Counted from the first letter of the stretch, positions 1 to 7,154 are shown. The stretch: 24,373 nucleotides of DNA from Chara braunii (GCA_003427395.1 BFEA01000225.1:1804538-1828910), one strand, 5' to 3'. Translations and numbers: made by a program. The notes: generated by a model from the letters alone, not told the origin.

Positions 1-184
1 TCGTTCGCAGCAATTACCCGGTCGTTCGCATTATTTGCCAGTAGTTGGCGTCAACCGCGTTAAGATGGTGGTACGTCCCTCGAATTGGTATCTGGTATCT
101 CGGAAACGATGTCGCGTTGTGTGCTCAATTCCCTCCTCCTCTCCTTTCCCTGTTGGTTAAACTCTTCTCCTTCGGTGTTGGGTT
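1..184. other. No recognisable feature
   Basis: I see no gene or RNA here. A small open frame at 45-233 has no recognisable motif and runs into the inverted-repeat element that follows, so it is not called. Confidence 0.5.
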
Positions 185-193
185 TAACTTAGG

Positions 194-312
194 CCTCGCT
201 CCCCTACTCACCAAATGTGCAAATTGTGATTGAATTTTCCGCTAGAACATGGAAAGATACATCGGCATATCTTTTGTCTTCCGTGCGTGTCGAGAGTAGT
301 GGAGCGAGGCCC
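194..312. mobile_element. Inverted-repeat MITE, family B, copy 1, with 9-bp direct repeats
   Basis: The left end reads CCTCGCTCCCCTACTC. The right end, reverse-complemented, reads GGGCCTCGCTCCACTACTC, so the two ends form an imperfect terminal inverted repeat. Directly outside lie identical 9-mers, TAACTTAGG, at 185-193 and 313-321. They look like a target-site duplication. A 119-bp element with no coding capacity and an 8-9 bp target duplication fits a non-autonomous hAT or Mutator-type element; 9 bp favours Mutator-like and the terminal base assignment is ambiguous. A second, diverged copy lies at about 23,452-23,581 in the same orientation. Both share the internal sequence CTAGAACATG followed by a run like AAGGTACA. 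Confidence 0.75.
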
Positions 313-404
313 TAACTTAGGTCTATTGTATAGCCCCTAAGTCACGGTAAACTGCTCATCGTCATCAGCAGGTTGCCACATATATAGTCCCATATCATTA
401 GCTA

Positions 405-510
405 CTCGTCTTTCCCCGAATAGAACATACGGTCATTGTAGCCGTACTTGGCTCAGCTTTCTGTCCAGATGCAGCGAAAATGACCGTACGTTCTATTAGG
501 GGGAAGAAGG
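405..510. mobile_element. Pogo-like MITE, family A, copy 1
   Basis: This near-palindromic element lies between TA dinucleotides (403-404 and 511-512). The left arm begins CTCGTCTTTCCCCGAATAG and the right arm ends CTATTAGGGGGAAGAAGG, its approximate reverse complement. The arms continue inward through GGTCATTGTAGC and its inverted partner. It has no coding capacity. TA target duplication, length near 105 bp and a consensus end CAGTCTTCCCCCGAATA suggest a non-autonomous member of the pogo/Tigger branch of Tc1/mariner. The branch assignment is an inference from the ends. Confidence 0.8.
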
Positions 511-815
511 TAAGATTGGGGACGATGGTGCTGGTAAAATGATAAATTCGCCATTCAGCGTCAACTTTCAAGAATAGTGGAAAAAGAGAGAGTACTGTGC
601 GGTCGATATTTAGTACTGTGAGGTCGATATTACGATCATTATAGCCGCGTATTTGGCTCAGCTTTCTGTCCAGATGCAGCGAAAACGGCTGAGCGTTCTA
701 TTCGGGGGACGAAGGTAATATTGGGGACGATAGGGATGATAAAATGATAAATTCGGCATTCAGCGTCAATTTTCAAGAATAGTTAAAAAAGCGAGAGTAC
801 TGTGAGGCCGATATT
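429..815 (+). repeat. Tandem duplication of about 183 bp that includes a MITE 3' part
   Basis: Positions 429-610 and 632-815 are two diverged copies in direct orientation. Each starts in the MITE (ACGGTCATTGTAGCC versus ACGATCATTATAGCC), continues through the MITE right end, and then shares flanking sequence such as AATGATAAATTCG, CATTCAGCGTCAA and GAGAGTACTGTG. Both units end in a sequence like GGTCGATATT. The MITE and its flank were therefore duplicated together after insertion. Confidence 0.85.
632..715. mobile_element. Partial pogo-like MITE, family A (copy made by local duplication)
   Basis: This is the right-hand part of the family A element, running from ACGATCATTATAGCC to TCGGGGGACGAAGG and followed by TA. 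The left terminus is missing because the tandem duplication boundary lies inside the element, so this is not an independent insertion. Confidence 0.75.
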
Positions 816-879
816 ATTGGTATGTTTCCACAGCATGGCACGCTCTACAGCGAAGCAGGACTTGTCGTTTATCTGCGTA

Positions 880-1037
880 CAGCAAAAAAGGGGTGTGTAC
901 GGGTTAGGGTGCGTTAATCTGCTTACTTGGTATCTTCCTGCGGGTGGTATTACAGTAATTGGCAGGTATATTCCGCACTCTCTGGGTGGCAGCTGAGCGA
1001 CAACGCACCCTAACCCGTACACACCCCTATTTTGCTG
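880..1037. repeat. Long inverted repeat with 36-bp arms
   Basis: The left arm 880-915 and the right arm 1002-1037 are reverse complements with a single mismatch. Both carry GGGGTGTGTACGGGTTAGGG on one strand. The loop is 86 bp. The arms contain one GGGTTAGGG but no telomere-like array. No clear direct repeat flanks the structure. It may be a foldback or MITE-like element of another family, or the product of an inverted duplication. Confidence 0.8.
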
Positions 1038-1063
1038 TTTTTCGAGCAACGAGCTATACAGCG

Positions 1064-1064
1064 T

Positions 1065-1086
<22 letters not shown>
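1064..1086 (+). repeat. Poly-T run
   Basis: This is an uninterrupted run of 23 T directly before a U2-like segment that reads on the minus strand. On that strand the run becomes a poly-A tract at the 3' side of the U2 fragment, as in a retroposed RNA copy. Confidence 0.9.
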
Positions 1087-1095
<9 letters not shown>

Positions 1096-1127
1096 GTCCG
1101 ATGGACCACGGATCAGATATTAAACTG
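1087..1127 (-). pseudogene. U2 snRNA fragment (stem II region)
   Basis: On the minus strand this reads CAGTTTAATATCTGATCCG and then GTGGTCCATCGGACCACAC. It matches the U2 snRNA stem IIa/IIb region: CAGTTTAATATCTGAT is a conserved U2 block and the following hairpin has a CCATCGG loop as in plant U2. Only about 40 nt are present. The 5' end with the branch-point recognition sequence and the Sm site are both missing, so it cannot be a functional snRNA gene. The adjoining T run (A run on the U2 strand) suggests a truncated retroposed copy. Confidence 0.65.
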
Positions 1128-1218
1128 ACGGCGAGCTATACAACGTTTTGGCTTGTTGCAGCAGGCACCCGCGTATTTAAGGGAGCGATCATCGCATCAT
1201 CATCATCATTTTAATATG

Positions 1219-1304
1219 GAGCTCTGTTTGACGATATGTATATACGTCTATAATGTACATGTATGTGTATATAACATGTAGCTCTGTTTGACGATATGTA
1301 TATA
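1219..1304 (+). repeat. Direct repeat of the U2-unit flank motif
   Basis: GAGCTCTGTTTGACGATATG (1219) and the near-identical TAGCTCTGTTTGACGATATG (1279) are about 60 bp apart, each followed by TATATA sequence. The same motif (CCCTGTTTGACGATATATA) flanks the U2-like segment at 5.7 kb and recurs at 6.0 kb, so these are fragments of the U2-containing repeat. Confidence 0.65.
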
Positions 1305-1360
1305 TACGCAAGAGGTTCTGAACAGGGGGAGTTGTAAGGAAGAAGATTGAAAACGAATTT

Positions 1361-1506
1361 AAGATTTTTTTGTTTTTTTGGTTTTTTCGCTTAGGCGCTC
1401 TGATATCATGTGACAATATATATATAAGATTTTGTTTTTTTGGTTTTTTCGCTTAGGCGCTCTGATATCATGTGACAATATATTGTCACACTGTGAATCG
1501 GAGCGC
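1361..1506. repeat. Tandem duplication followed by an inverted copy (U2-unit upstream flank)
   Basis: Units 1361-1425 and 1426-1484 are direct copies carrying GGTTTTTTCGCTTAGGCGCTC and CTGATATCATGTGACAATAT. The second is followed by an inverted relative. TGTGACAATATATTGTCACA (1471-1490) is a perfect 20-bp palindrome, and GCGCTCTGATATCA on its left pairs imperfectly with TGTGAATCGGAGCGC on its right. The same CGCTCTGATAT, CATGTGACGATATA sequence occurs next to the U2-like segment at about 5930-5955. Confidence 0.75.
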
Positions 1507-1765
1507 AAAGGCGGAAAAAGACAAAACAAGAAAAGGAAAAGAAGTAAGGAAGGAAAGCCCCACGTGTTCATCACCACTTACGTGCAAGGCCAGCCCCGTA
1601 GATGACAGGTTGAGCGCTCGCTGCCCCCATCCCCGTGTGTCACAAGGACCCACTTGCGCGCAGCCAAAAAGCAACGAGGTATGTATATATCTATATAGAT
1701 ATATATGTATATATATCGTTATAGAGTGCCCGGTGAACCGTAGGTAGAGAGGGCCAAGAGGACAA
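1484..1765 (+). repeat. Relative of the 295-bp U2-containing unit, with a different core
   Basis: The left part (TTGTCACACTGTGAATCGGAG and then GCGCAAAGGCGGAAAAAGAC) resembles the sequence just upstream of the minus-strand U2 segment at 5.9 kb. The right part, 1722-1765 (GAGTGCCCGGTGAACCGTAGG and GAGGGCCAAGAGGACAA), is the reverse complement of the direct repeats at 5712 and 6008. Between them, where U2 would sit, is about 170 bp that I do not recognise, partly a TATA microsatellite. The overall length of about 280 bp is close to the 295-bp period at 5.7-6.0 kb. Confidence 0.5.
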
Positions 1766-1860
1766 GAAACGAGGGGTTGTTATATACTGTTCCGTCGAAG
1801 TTTCACCGACTGATCAGGAGTATGTATATATCGTCAAACGGAGTATATTTTTTTAATAAT

Positions 1861-1928
1861 CCTCATCATCCTCATCCTCATCAGCATTAGCATCAGCATC
1901 CTCATCATCCTCATCATCCTCATCATCC

Positions 1929-1961
<33 letters not shown>

Positions 1962-1962
1962 G
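1861..1962 (+). repeat. CAT/ATC trinucleotide microsatellite
   Basis: This array is built from CAT and CCTCAT units and ends in a pure CATCAT run. A shorter (CAT)n lies at about 1194-1208. Confidence 0.95.
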
Positions 1963-2214
1963 TGAGATCATCGTTCTCATTATTTTGAAATTATCGTCAT
2001 GACTGGTAGCTATGAGTCCATGCAGTCGTCATGAACTCGCCATCGTAGCGAGGGAAATGAGGGGACATGAAGAGGAAGAGATGATTAGAGCGCGACGGAA
2101 AAAAGATAGCGCTAGAGAGCGACGAAAGAGGAAGGAACGGACTTGAGTGAAATCACCGAAGTGCAGCCAACAGCTCCTCGAATCACTCACCTTGGTGGAA
2201 GCGTCCTCGAGCTA

Positions 2215-2319
2215 CTGTCTTCACCCGAATAGAACGCCCGGTCATTGTAGTTGTATTTGGTACAACTTTCTCTCTAGGTACAGCGATAATGACTGGGCGT
2301 TCTATTCAGGTGAAGACGG
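2215..2319. mobile_element. Pogo-like MITE, family A, complete 105-bp copy
   Basis: This element is exactly 105 bp between TA dinucleotides (2213-2214, 2320-2321). It begins CTGTCTTCACCCGAATAG and ends with the inverted form CTATTCAGGTGAAGACGG. The inner parts of the arms, GGTCATTGTAGTTGTATTTGG and TACAGCGATAATGACTGGGCG, are also approximately inverted, so the element is almost one hairpin. It belongs to the CACCC-type subgroup with the copy at 9.85 kb. Confidence 0.85.
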
Positions 2320-2402
2320 TAGTCGCGGTAGCCCTTAGGAAATGGATGGCGCCCGTCCTCGGTAGAAGGCAGCGTCAAGACCCGCGCAGCGCTTTGGTTC
2401 TC

Positions 2403-2526
2403 CTCCATTTTCATGAAGTGCGCTCCATTCTCATGAACTGCGCTCCATCCATTTTCGTGAAGTGCGCTCCATTTTCGTGAAGTGCGCTCCATTTTCGTGA
2501 AGTGCGCTCCATTTTCGTGAAGTGCG
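2403..2526 (+). repeat. 20-bp minisatellite
   Basis: About six tandem copies of a 20-bp unit CTCCATTTTCGTGAAGTGCG are present. The last three are identical. The first units carry substitutions (CATGAAC, CATGAAG) and one has a 4-bp insertion (CCATCCATT). Confidence 0.95.
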
Positions 2527-2920
2527 AGTTTGTCCGTCTCGTGATTTTCCTTAGTGTAAAGTCGTGATGGAGCGCTTTTTTTTTGAGATAATTATCTTCC
2601 AAGTCGTAAAAAATGACCCGCTTTTTTTTTTTTTTTTTTTGACCGCGCTTCGCTGTGTTCTCGCTAGTTAGCTTTACAACTCTATAGAGAAGTTTTTTTT
2701 TTATAGCATCTCCGCTGTCAGTTGCAGTCGTTCGCAATGGCTTGAGGCGCTGTTGCCCTCATGTCTCCGTGATTGGTGGAGCTGTACTCGACCGCAGACT
2801 CGGAAGCTGAATAAGCTGAACTCTTCCTTCGGTTGTGACAATTTGTGTCCTTGGGGGGGTGCACAACTGTCCCTTGGGTCGCGATTATTTGGGTCTTTGG
2901 ACCGAAAAATACACCAGCAG

Positions 2921-3017
2921 AATGGTGGGAGCCAAACGGAAGCGAAGGAGAGGGGGACCCCCACCAGGACAATGGTGGGAGACGAAGCAGATGCGAAGGG
3001 AGAGGGGAACGCCTCTC
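2921..3017 (+). repeat. Tandem duplication, 50-bp period
   Basis: AATGGTGGGAGCCAAACGG at 2921 and AATGGTGGGAGACGAAGCAG at 2971 begin two copies exactly 50 bp apart. Both continue with a GCGAAGG, GAGAGGGG sequence. Confidence 0.75.
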
Positions 3018-3018
3018 A

Positions 3019-3840
3019 TTTGCGTTTCATTTCTTCTTCTTCTTTTTTTTTTTGTTTTTTTTGTTTCAAGTTTCGTTTCTTCTGGGCTACCGAGAGGAGC
3101 AACTTTATATTAATCGCTTTTAAATCAGGAGAGGAGGAGGAGGAGGAGGAGTTGGTGCCCCTGGATATGTTGTGTTGTACTGATAGCGGAGTCGTGGGGG
3201 AAAGCGCATGGGAGGAGGGACGACTAAAGGGTTAGGCGCCGCGAGTGCTATGTTTATGCTAACAATGCACGAACATGACCTTGATGATGACTAGGTTCAT
3301 GGTTTCCAAGCATGAACATTTCACTAGTGGGCCCTGACTCTAACGCGAGCATGACGGAGTATTTAGCGAGTCCTTGCTGTATTGATGTAGCTGGCTTTTT
3401 TTTGAAGAGGATTGTGGAGAGATGCACAGCTATTACAGTATTACCCTCTGATACGGAGAGTTCTTGTTTTTTTTCGGTCGTTGTTTTTATCCACTCCAAT
3501 GTACTGCTCCCCGTCGGACATCCCGCCGGCGCTGGGTAGTTCACGTTTCGACTGCTGAAGTGTGCTGTCTTTCTGAGGCTGTCGCTCTGCTAGCCTAGGA
3601 GAGTGGGCCCCAGTCCACCATTATGTTCAGCTTGGTGATGCAGTTCGACTCCAGTCGGGAGGACAGCGGCAAGCCGTATCCTTATCATTACCGTTGTGCT
3701 AATGATACGTCACAAAAGTCGTGTTCAGTTTCGTCTCGTAGGTAGCCGGCAGTGGACACTGAAAAAGTGCGCGAACTGTCTTTTCTCTGCTGGGGCTATG
3801 GCTATTTCATTGGGGCAGAGGTATGCACAGAGAGACAGAG
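3019..3840. other. Non-coding stretch with no recognised feature
   Basis: It contains T-rich and GAG-rich low-complexity patches at about 3045-3065 and 3130-3150. Short open frames here carry poly-Phe or poly-Glu from those patches and no domain signature. I see no RNA gene. Confidence 0.5.
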
Positions 3841-3845
<5 letters not shown>

Positions 3846-3894
<49 letters not shown>

Positions 3895-4158
3895 NNNNNN
3901 NNNNNNNNNNNNNNNNNNNNNNNNNNNNNNNNNNNNNNNNNNNNNNNNNNNNNNNNNNNNNNNNNNNNNNNNNNNNNNNNNNNNNNNNNNNNNNNNNNNN
4001 NNNNNNNNNNNNNNNNNNNNNNNNNNNNNNNNNNNNNNNNNNNNNNNNNNNNNNNNNNNNNNNNNNNNNNNNNNNNNNNNNNNNNNNNNNNNNNNNNNNN
4101 NNNNNNNNNNNNNNNNNNNNNNNNNNNNNNNGAGAGAGAGAGAGAGAAAGAGAGAGTC
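3846..4158 (+). repeat. GA microsatellite interrupted by an assembly gap
   Basis: A pure (GA)n tract runs into 237 N (3895-4131) and resumes for about 27 bp after it. The gap is evidently the unsequenced inside of the array. The 3' flank GTCTGTCAGC is the same as that of the second GA array at 4.6 kb. Confidence 0.95.
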
Positions 4159-4159
4159 T

Positions 4160-4500
4160 GTCAGCAGGGGTCCCCACAGGGGGGATTGGGTTTGTTGGCT
4201 GATCCGGACGGACAAATGGATTAGTTAATCATTTGTGCGCGGTGTCGCGTAGTGCACTTGCCAGGCGACAGCCGTGGACGATGCTGCGGTCTTTGTTGTT
4301 GGGTGGGTCCACTATGCAGGGAAATTAGCAAAGATCACGTGGATCTGCTGTCTTGTCGGACTGGCTCGTGAAAAAAAAAACAGTCGGTCCCACTTGTGGA
4401 AAAAAATTCGAGAGATGGAGTTTATGAAGATCTTCCTTTGAACGTTCGGTCCCAGTGGGGGAAAGTACCTTTTCGTGGGGAAAATTTGCACGAAAGGAAA
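4160..4500. other. Non-coding stretch with no recognised feature
   Basis: No gene or RNA is seen. A weak repeat of CGGTCCCA plus CGTGGGGAAA-like words recurs at about 4385 and 4447. Confidence 0.4.
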
Positions 4501-4513
4501 GAACGCTTCTCGT

Positions 4514-4536
4514 GCGTGCGTGTGTGTGTGTGTGTG

Positions 4537-4598
<62 letters not shown>
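4514..4598 (+). repeat. Compound GT and GA microsatellite
   Basis: A (GT)n tract of about 25 bp is followed after GATA by (GA)n up to 4598. It is then followed by GTCTGTCAGC, as at 4158. Confidence 0.95.
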
Positions 4599-4600
<2 letters not shown>

Positions 4601-4609
4601 TGTCAGCGC

Positions 4610-5200
4610 ATGTGCCTGGTTTTGACGATTTCGTTCGTCTGATTGTCTTTTTTTTTTTTTTTCCTAACGCATTTTTGCGCGCTCTGGTTTCGCTAATCTG
4701 ACGAGAGGAGCCTGACAGAAAAACTGTGGAAAGAAAGCAACGCCACTGAGGCCTCAGTGTGCAACTGTGTGTATGTCTTGTCTGCTATAATTAGCTCCTC
4801 GCTGTTCATGTCAGAGGGAGTACCGTAGCTGCCGAGTACACACATTTCGATCCACCCCTCTGCTTATCCCTTTGGTCCCACGAGGGCAACTACATACATT
4901 TCAATACAGTACAGTCTACCTGAGGCTGATCTTTGGAAAACCCGTCGATATCTTTCTGCGCAGTCAGACTCAGTCGCTCAGTGAGTCGAAAGGTTTCGCT
5001 GTTGTGGATTGATACCGAAAAGACTGACTCTGACGCCATGGGTGGGACCTCTCTGACTGGGGCACTGATTTTGTAGGTGAGCTGCGGGGGAGGCATTAAA
5101 GTTTTGCTGCCTCTACGGGACCGTTTTTCGTGGTGAGCCTCATGCCGACGCACTGTCACGTCATTGCAGCTGAGCGCAGGGATTATTCCAGCCAGGTAGG
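4610..5200. other. Non-coding stretch with no recognised feature
   Basis: The only structure seen is a T run at about 4648-4662. I see no supported gene. Confidence 0.4.
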
Positions 5201-5204
5201 AACA

Positions 5205-5515
5205 GTTAGCGTTTATCCAAAAAAAAAAAAAAAAAGAAACAGTTAGCGTTTGGAATTTTCCAGCCGTGTAGAAACAGTTAGCTGGGGGATGTGTCCGACG
5301 AATTAGCAACTGTTTGTGAGGGGGGATGGTTCCCGCGGGAAAAAAACTGTTTTGGACGGGATGGTTCCGGCGGGGAAACTGTTTGCAAGGGGATGGTTTC
5401 CGCGGGAAAACTGTTTTCGAGGGGGTGGTTCCGTCGGAAAAACTGTTTGTACGAGGGGGGATGGTCCCTGCCAAATGGAAACAGTAGTAGGTGGATGGTT
5501 TCAGCGAAGAAAAAA
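5205..5515 (+). repeat. Degenerate minisatellite, about 30-36 bp unit
   Basis: The unit is approximately AACTGTTTGCAAGGGGATGG followed by TTCCGCGGGAAA. At least six clear copies lie between about 5300 and 5500. Older, more diverged ones (AACAGTTAGC) reach back to about 5205, interrupted by an A run at 5220-5235. Open frames on both strands are periodic translations of the repeat, not genes. Confidence 0.85.
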
Positions 5516-5711
5516 CAATTGTTAGTACTGACAGACTACGAATGGACGTACACAGATGGCCTGTGGGATGTGGTAGCGCTCAATGCTACCTAGTGCAAGG
5601 GAACAGTTTAGCCTCACTGCGCGTGTGAAGGCGGCCTGTCTGCCGTCACAGTGCTTTATGTAATCTATCATTTCGTCAAAGTGGTAGTCTTTTGTCACAG
5701 CCTTTCGTTTG

Positions 5712-6070
5712 TTGTCCTCTTCTCCCTCTCTGCCTACGGTTTACCGGGGAGCCCTGTTTGACGATATATATAATATAATATATAAACGAGTTATTATTAT
5801 TCTATTTATTATTATTATTATTTTTTATAGATCAGATATTGAACTGATGAGAAGAGATACTACACTTGATCTTAGCCAAAAGGCCGAGAAAGGTATTTCT
5901 TGTTCTCTCCTGTTTTTTTCGTCTTTGCGCTCTGATATTCATGTGACGATATATATATCGTCAAATATATATATATTACATATATATGTTGTGACGATAT
6001 ATGTATATTGTCCTCTTCTCTCTCTGCCTACGGTTTACCGGGCAGTTCTGTTTGTGACGATATATATATA
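5712..6070 (-). repeat. U2-containing repeat unit bounded by direct repeats (295-bp period)
   Basis: A roughly 58-bp sequence containing TGTCCTCTTCTC, GCCTACGGTTTACCGGG and CTGTTTGACGATATATA occurs at 5712-5772 and again at 6008-6070. Between the two copies lies the U2 5' segment on the minus strand, plus AT-rich sequence. This is 1.2 periods of a roughly 295-bp unit. It could be a remnant of a tandem U2 gene array, since U2 genes are commonly arrayed in eukaryotes, or a U2-derived mobile repeat. Fragments of the same unit lie at 1.2-1.77 kb. Confidence 0.75.
5831..5896 (-). ncRNA. U2 snRNA 5' segment (truncated gene or pseudogene)
   Basis: Reading from 5896 down on the minus strand, the segment starts ATACCTTTCTCGGCCTTTTG and continues with GCTAAGATCAAGTGTAGTAT. 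This matches the first 42 or so nt of plant-type U2 snRNA, including the GUAGUA branch-point recognition sequence (5858-5863). After that it diverges slightly (CTCTTCTCATCAGTTCAATA) and stops matching after ATCTGAT, entering CTATAAAAAATAATAATA. The Sm site and 3' stem-loops are absent. I see no plant upstream sequence element (RTCCCACATCG). The RNA would be at most about 66 nt against roughly 190 for U2, so it is probably non-functional, although the 5' domain is well conserved. Confidence 0.85.
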
Positions 6071-6071
6071 G

Positions 6072-6125
6072 GCTACCAGCCGGGCCGCCCAGGTCACCCT
6101 ATTTTCCCGGGCAGCCCGGCCGTGC
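6072..6125. repeat. GC-rich palindromic patch
   Basis: AGCCGGGCCGCCCAGG and CCCGGGCAGCCCGGCC form imperfect inverted sequences around a short AT centre. A related GGCCCGGCCGGGCAAG lies at 6302-6317. A 19-A run follows at about 6150-6168. Confidence 0.6.
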
Positions 6126-6169
6126 AAGGACTAGGAAAGGTCCCAGCCAAAAAAAAAAAAAAAAAAAAC

Positions 6170-6495
6170 CGAAAAAAACTATGTTATGCAGAAAAATATA
6201 TTGAACAACTTTTGCCTCAGGGTCACATCGAAATTATTTACCATTAAAATAAAAATTTAAATTAAAAAACAATTTTTATTTGTATTCTTTTTATTTCTTT
6301 TTGGCCCGGCCGGGCAAGCGGACACGGGCCAAGATGCCTGATGAAATGCTTCTTTAGGGGTTATACTTCCATTTGTCCAAATTTCTAAAAGAAGCAGTTT
6401 ATATATTTTATGAAGGGCGATGGCCTTGAGATATCATCATTGAGCTGGGCGGCCCCAGGAGGAAATTCAGAATGATTTTATTCTATTCATTTGAT
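6170..6495. other. AT-rich stretch with no recognised feature
   Basis: AT-rich sequence (AAATTTAAATTAAAAAAC at about 6250). No gene or RNA is seen. Confidence 0.4.
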
Positions 6496-6498
6496 CGC

Positions 6499-6566
6499 AG
6501 GTGGACTCGAACTTGGGTCTGCATTTCAACAGTTCATAGGGTGTACCAACTGAGCTAGGCCCGTTG
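6499..6566 (-). pseudogene. Degenerate tRNA-like sequence (tRNA-Phe-like)
   Basis: The minus strand reads GGGCCTAGCTCAGTTGGTAC, with an A-box-like TAGCTCAGTTGG. It then has an anticodon-like TTGAAAT (U33, GAA, A37) and a B-box-like AAGTTCGAGTCC. The spacing is tRNA-like, but the D stem (GCTC against CACC), the T stem and the acceptor ends do not pair. It is therefore a decayed tRNA or the head of a tRNA-derived SINE, not a working gene. Confidence 0.55.
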
Positions 6567-6592
6567 GTAGTGTTTATATTTTTTGCGGCAAT

Positions 6593-6648
6593 GATCAGTT
6601 TAATATCTGATTCGGGGTCCATCGGTCGGCACAATATCAAATTATTGT
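6593..6648 (+). pseudogene. U2 snRNA fragment (stem II to Sm region)
   Basis: GATCAGTTTAATATCTGATT is followed by CGGGGTCCATCGGTCGGCAC and AATATCAAATTATTGTTT. This follows the U2 order: conserved CAGTTTAATATCTGAT, hairpin with CCATCGG loop, then an AATATYAAATT sequence before the Sm region. The hairpin has lost base pairs. It starts where the minus-strand segment at 5.83 kb stops, so the two cover successive, overlapping parts of U2 but on opposite strands. Confidence 0.7.
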
Positions 6649-6740
6649 TTCTGGTCCATGAAGGGAAAAAATAAATAAAATAATTTGCCTCATTTTGGCG
6701 GGAAAACGAGGACCTTGATCTCTGAATGATGATCCGACCT

Positions 6741-6799
6741 GAGCTGTATTTCGTTTATCTTTCAGTCTATATACAGCTATAATGACCGGGTGAAGAAGG
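6741..6799. mobile_element. Truncated pogo-like MITE, family A
   Basis: It begins inside the left arm (GAGCTGTATTTCG), keeps the centre (ATCTTTCAGTCTATATACAGC) and the right arm (TATAATGACCGGG), and ends GGTGAAGAAGG followed by TA. About 13 bp of the right arm are deleted. The left terminus is missing. Confidence 0.7.
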
Positions 6800-7023
6800 T
6801 AGTAATTATTATTCTGTACGTAAAAGATCCCTCCTTTCTCACAATGTTCATTTTTTGCAAGGATGTTCATTTTTTCAAGCATGTTCATATTGTGCGAGGA
6901 TTTTTATCTTGTGCGAGGATGCTCATTTCTTGCAAGGGTAAAGGTAGTTGAGGGTAGTCGGTTAACTCTTGCAAGTCTATATTGCGTCAGAAATGGTAAG
7001 CTTGTCCTGCGTTTAACTAAATT

Positions 7024-7154
7024 GCTGCATTCCTCACTCAGCTGGATAGAGCAACAACCTTCTTCTAAGTTGAAGGTCGCAGGTTCAAAGTCTCTCCCTT
7101 AGGCGTGAATTCACTCGCTCCTCCCATGATTCGCTGGGCCAGAAATTAACGAAT
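7024..7154 (+). mobile_element. tRNA-headed SINE-like repeat, copy 1
   Basis: The sequence CTCAGCTGGATAGAGC (A-box-like) is followed by CTTCTTCTAAGTTGAAGG (anticodon arm) and GGTCGCAGGTTCAAAGTC (B-box-like), with tRNA spacing. The anticodon loop is enlarged and the T stem does not close. The tRNA-like head is joined to unrelated sequence (GCGTGAATTCACTCG, then CCAGAAATTAACGAAT) that recurs in the copy at 7.69 kb. A tRNA-derived head plus a shared unrelated body is the SINE architecture. No A tail or target duplication was identified. Confidence 0.65.

Noticed and set aside
896-912. Telomere-like GGGTTAGGG
   Set aside because: It is a single occurrence in each arm of an inverted repeat, with no array.
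2753-3235. 160-codon open frame on the plus strand
   Set aside because: Its length depends on a Phe-rich T run and a Glu run from GAG repeats, and no domain is visible. Two other frames over the same bases are equally open.
3696-4228. Long open frames on both strands around the N gap
   Set aside because: They consist of (GA)n translated as Arg-Glu or Leu-Ser plus unknown residues across the gap. They are pure artefacts of low complexity.
4890-5474. 194-codon minus-strand open frame
   Set aside because: It is a periodic translation of the minisatellite at 5205-5515 followed by unremarkable sequence. No family is recognised.
6499-6566. Functional tRNA-Phe gene
   Set aside because: The D stem, T stem and acceptor do not pair, so only box motifs remain.
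7024-7098. Functional tRNA-Arg or tRNA-Lys gene
   Set aside because: The anticodon loop is too large, the T stem and acceptor stem do not pair, and a second copy shares non-tRNA flanks.
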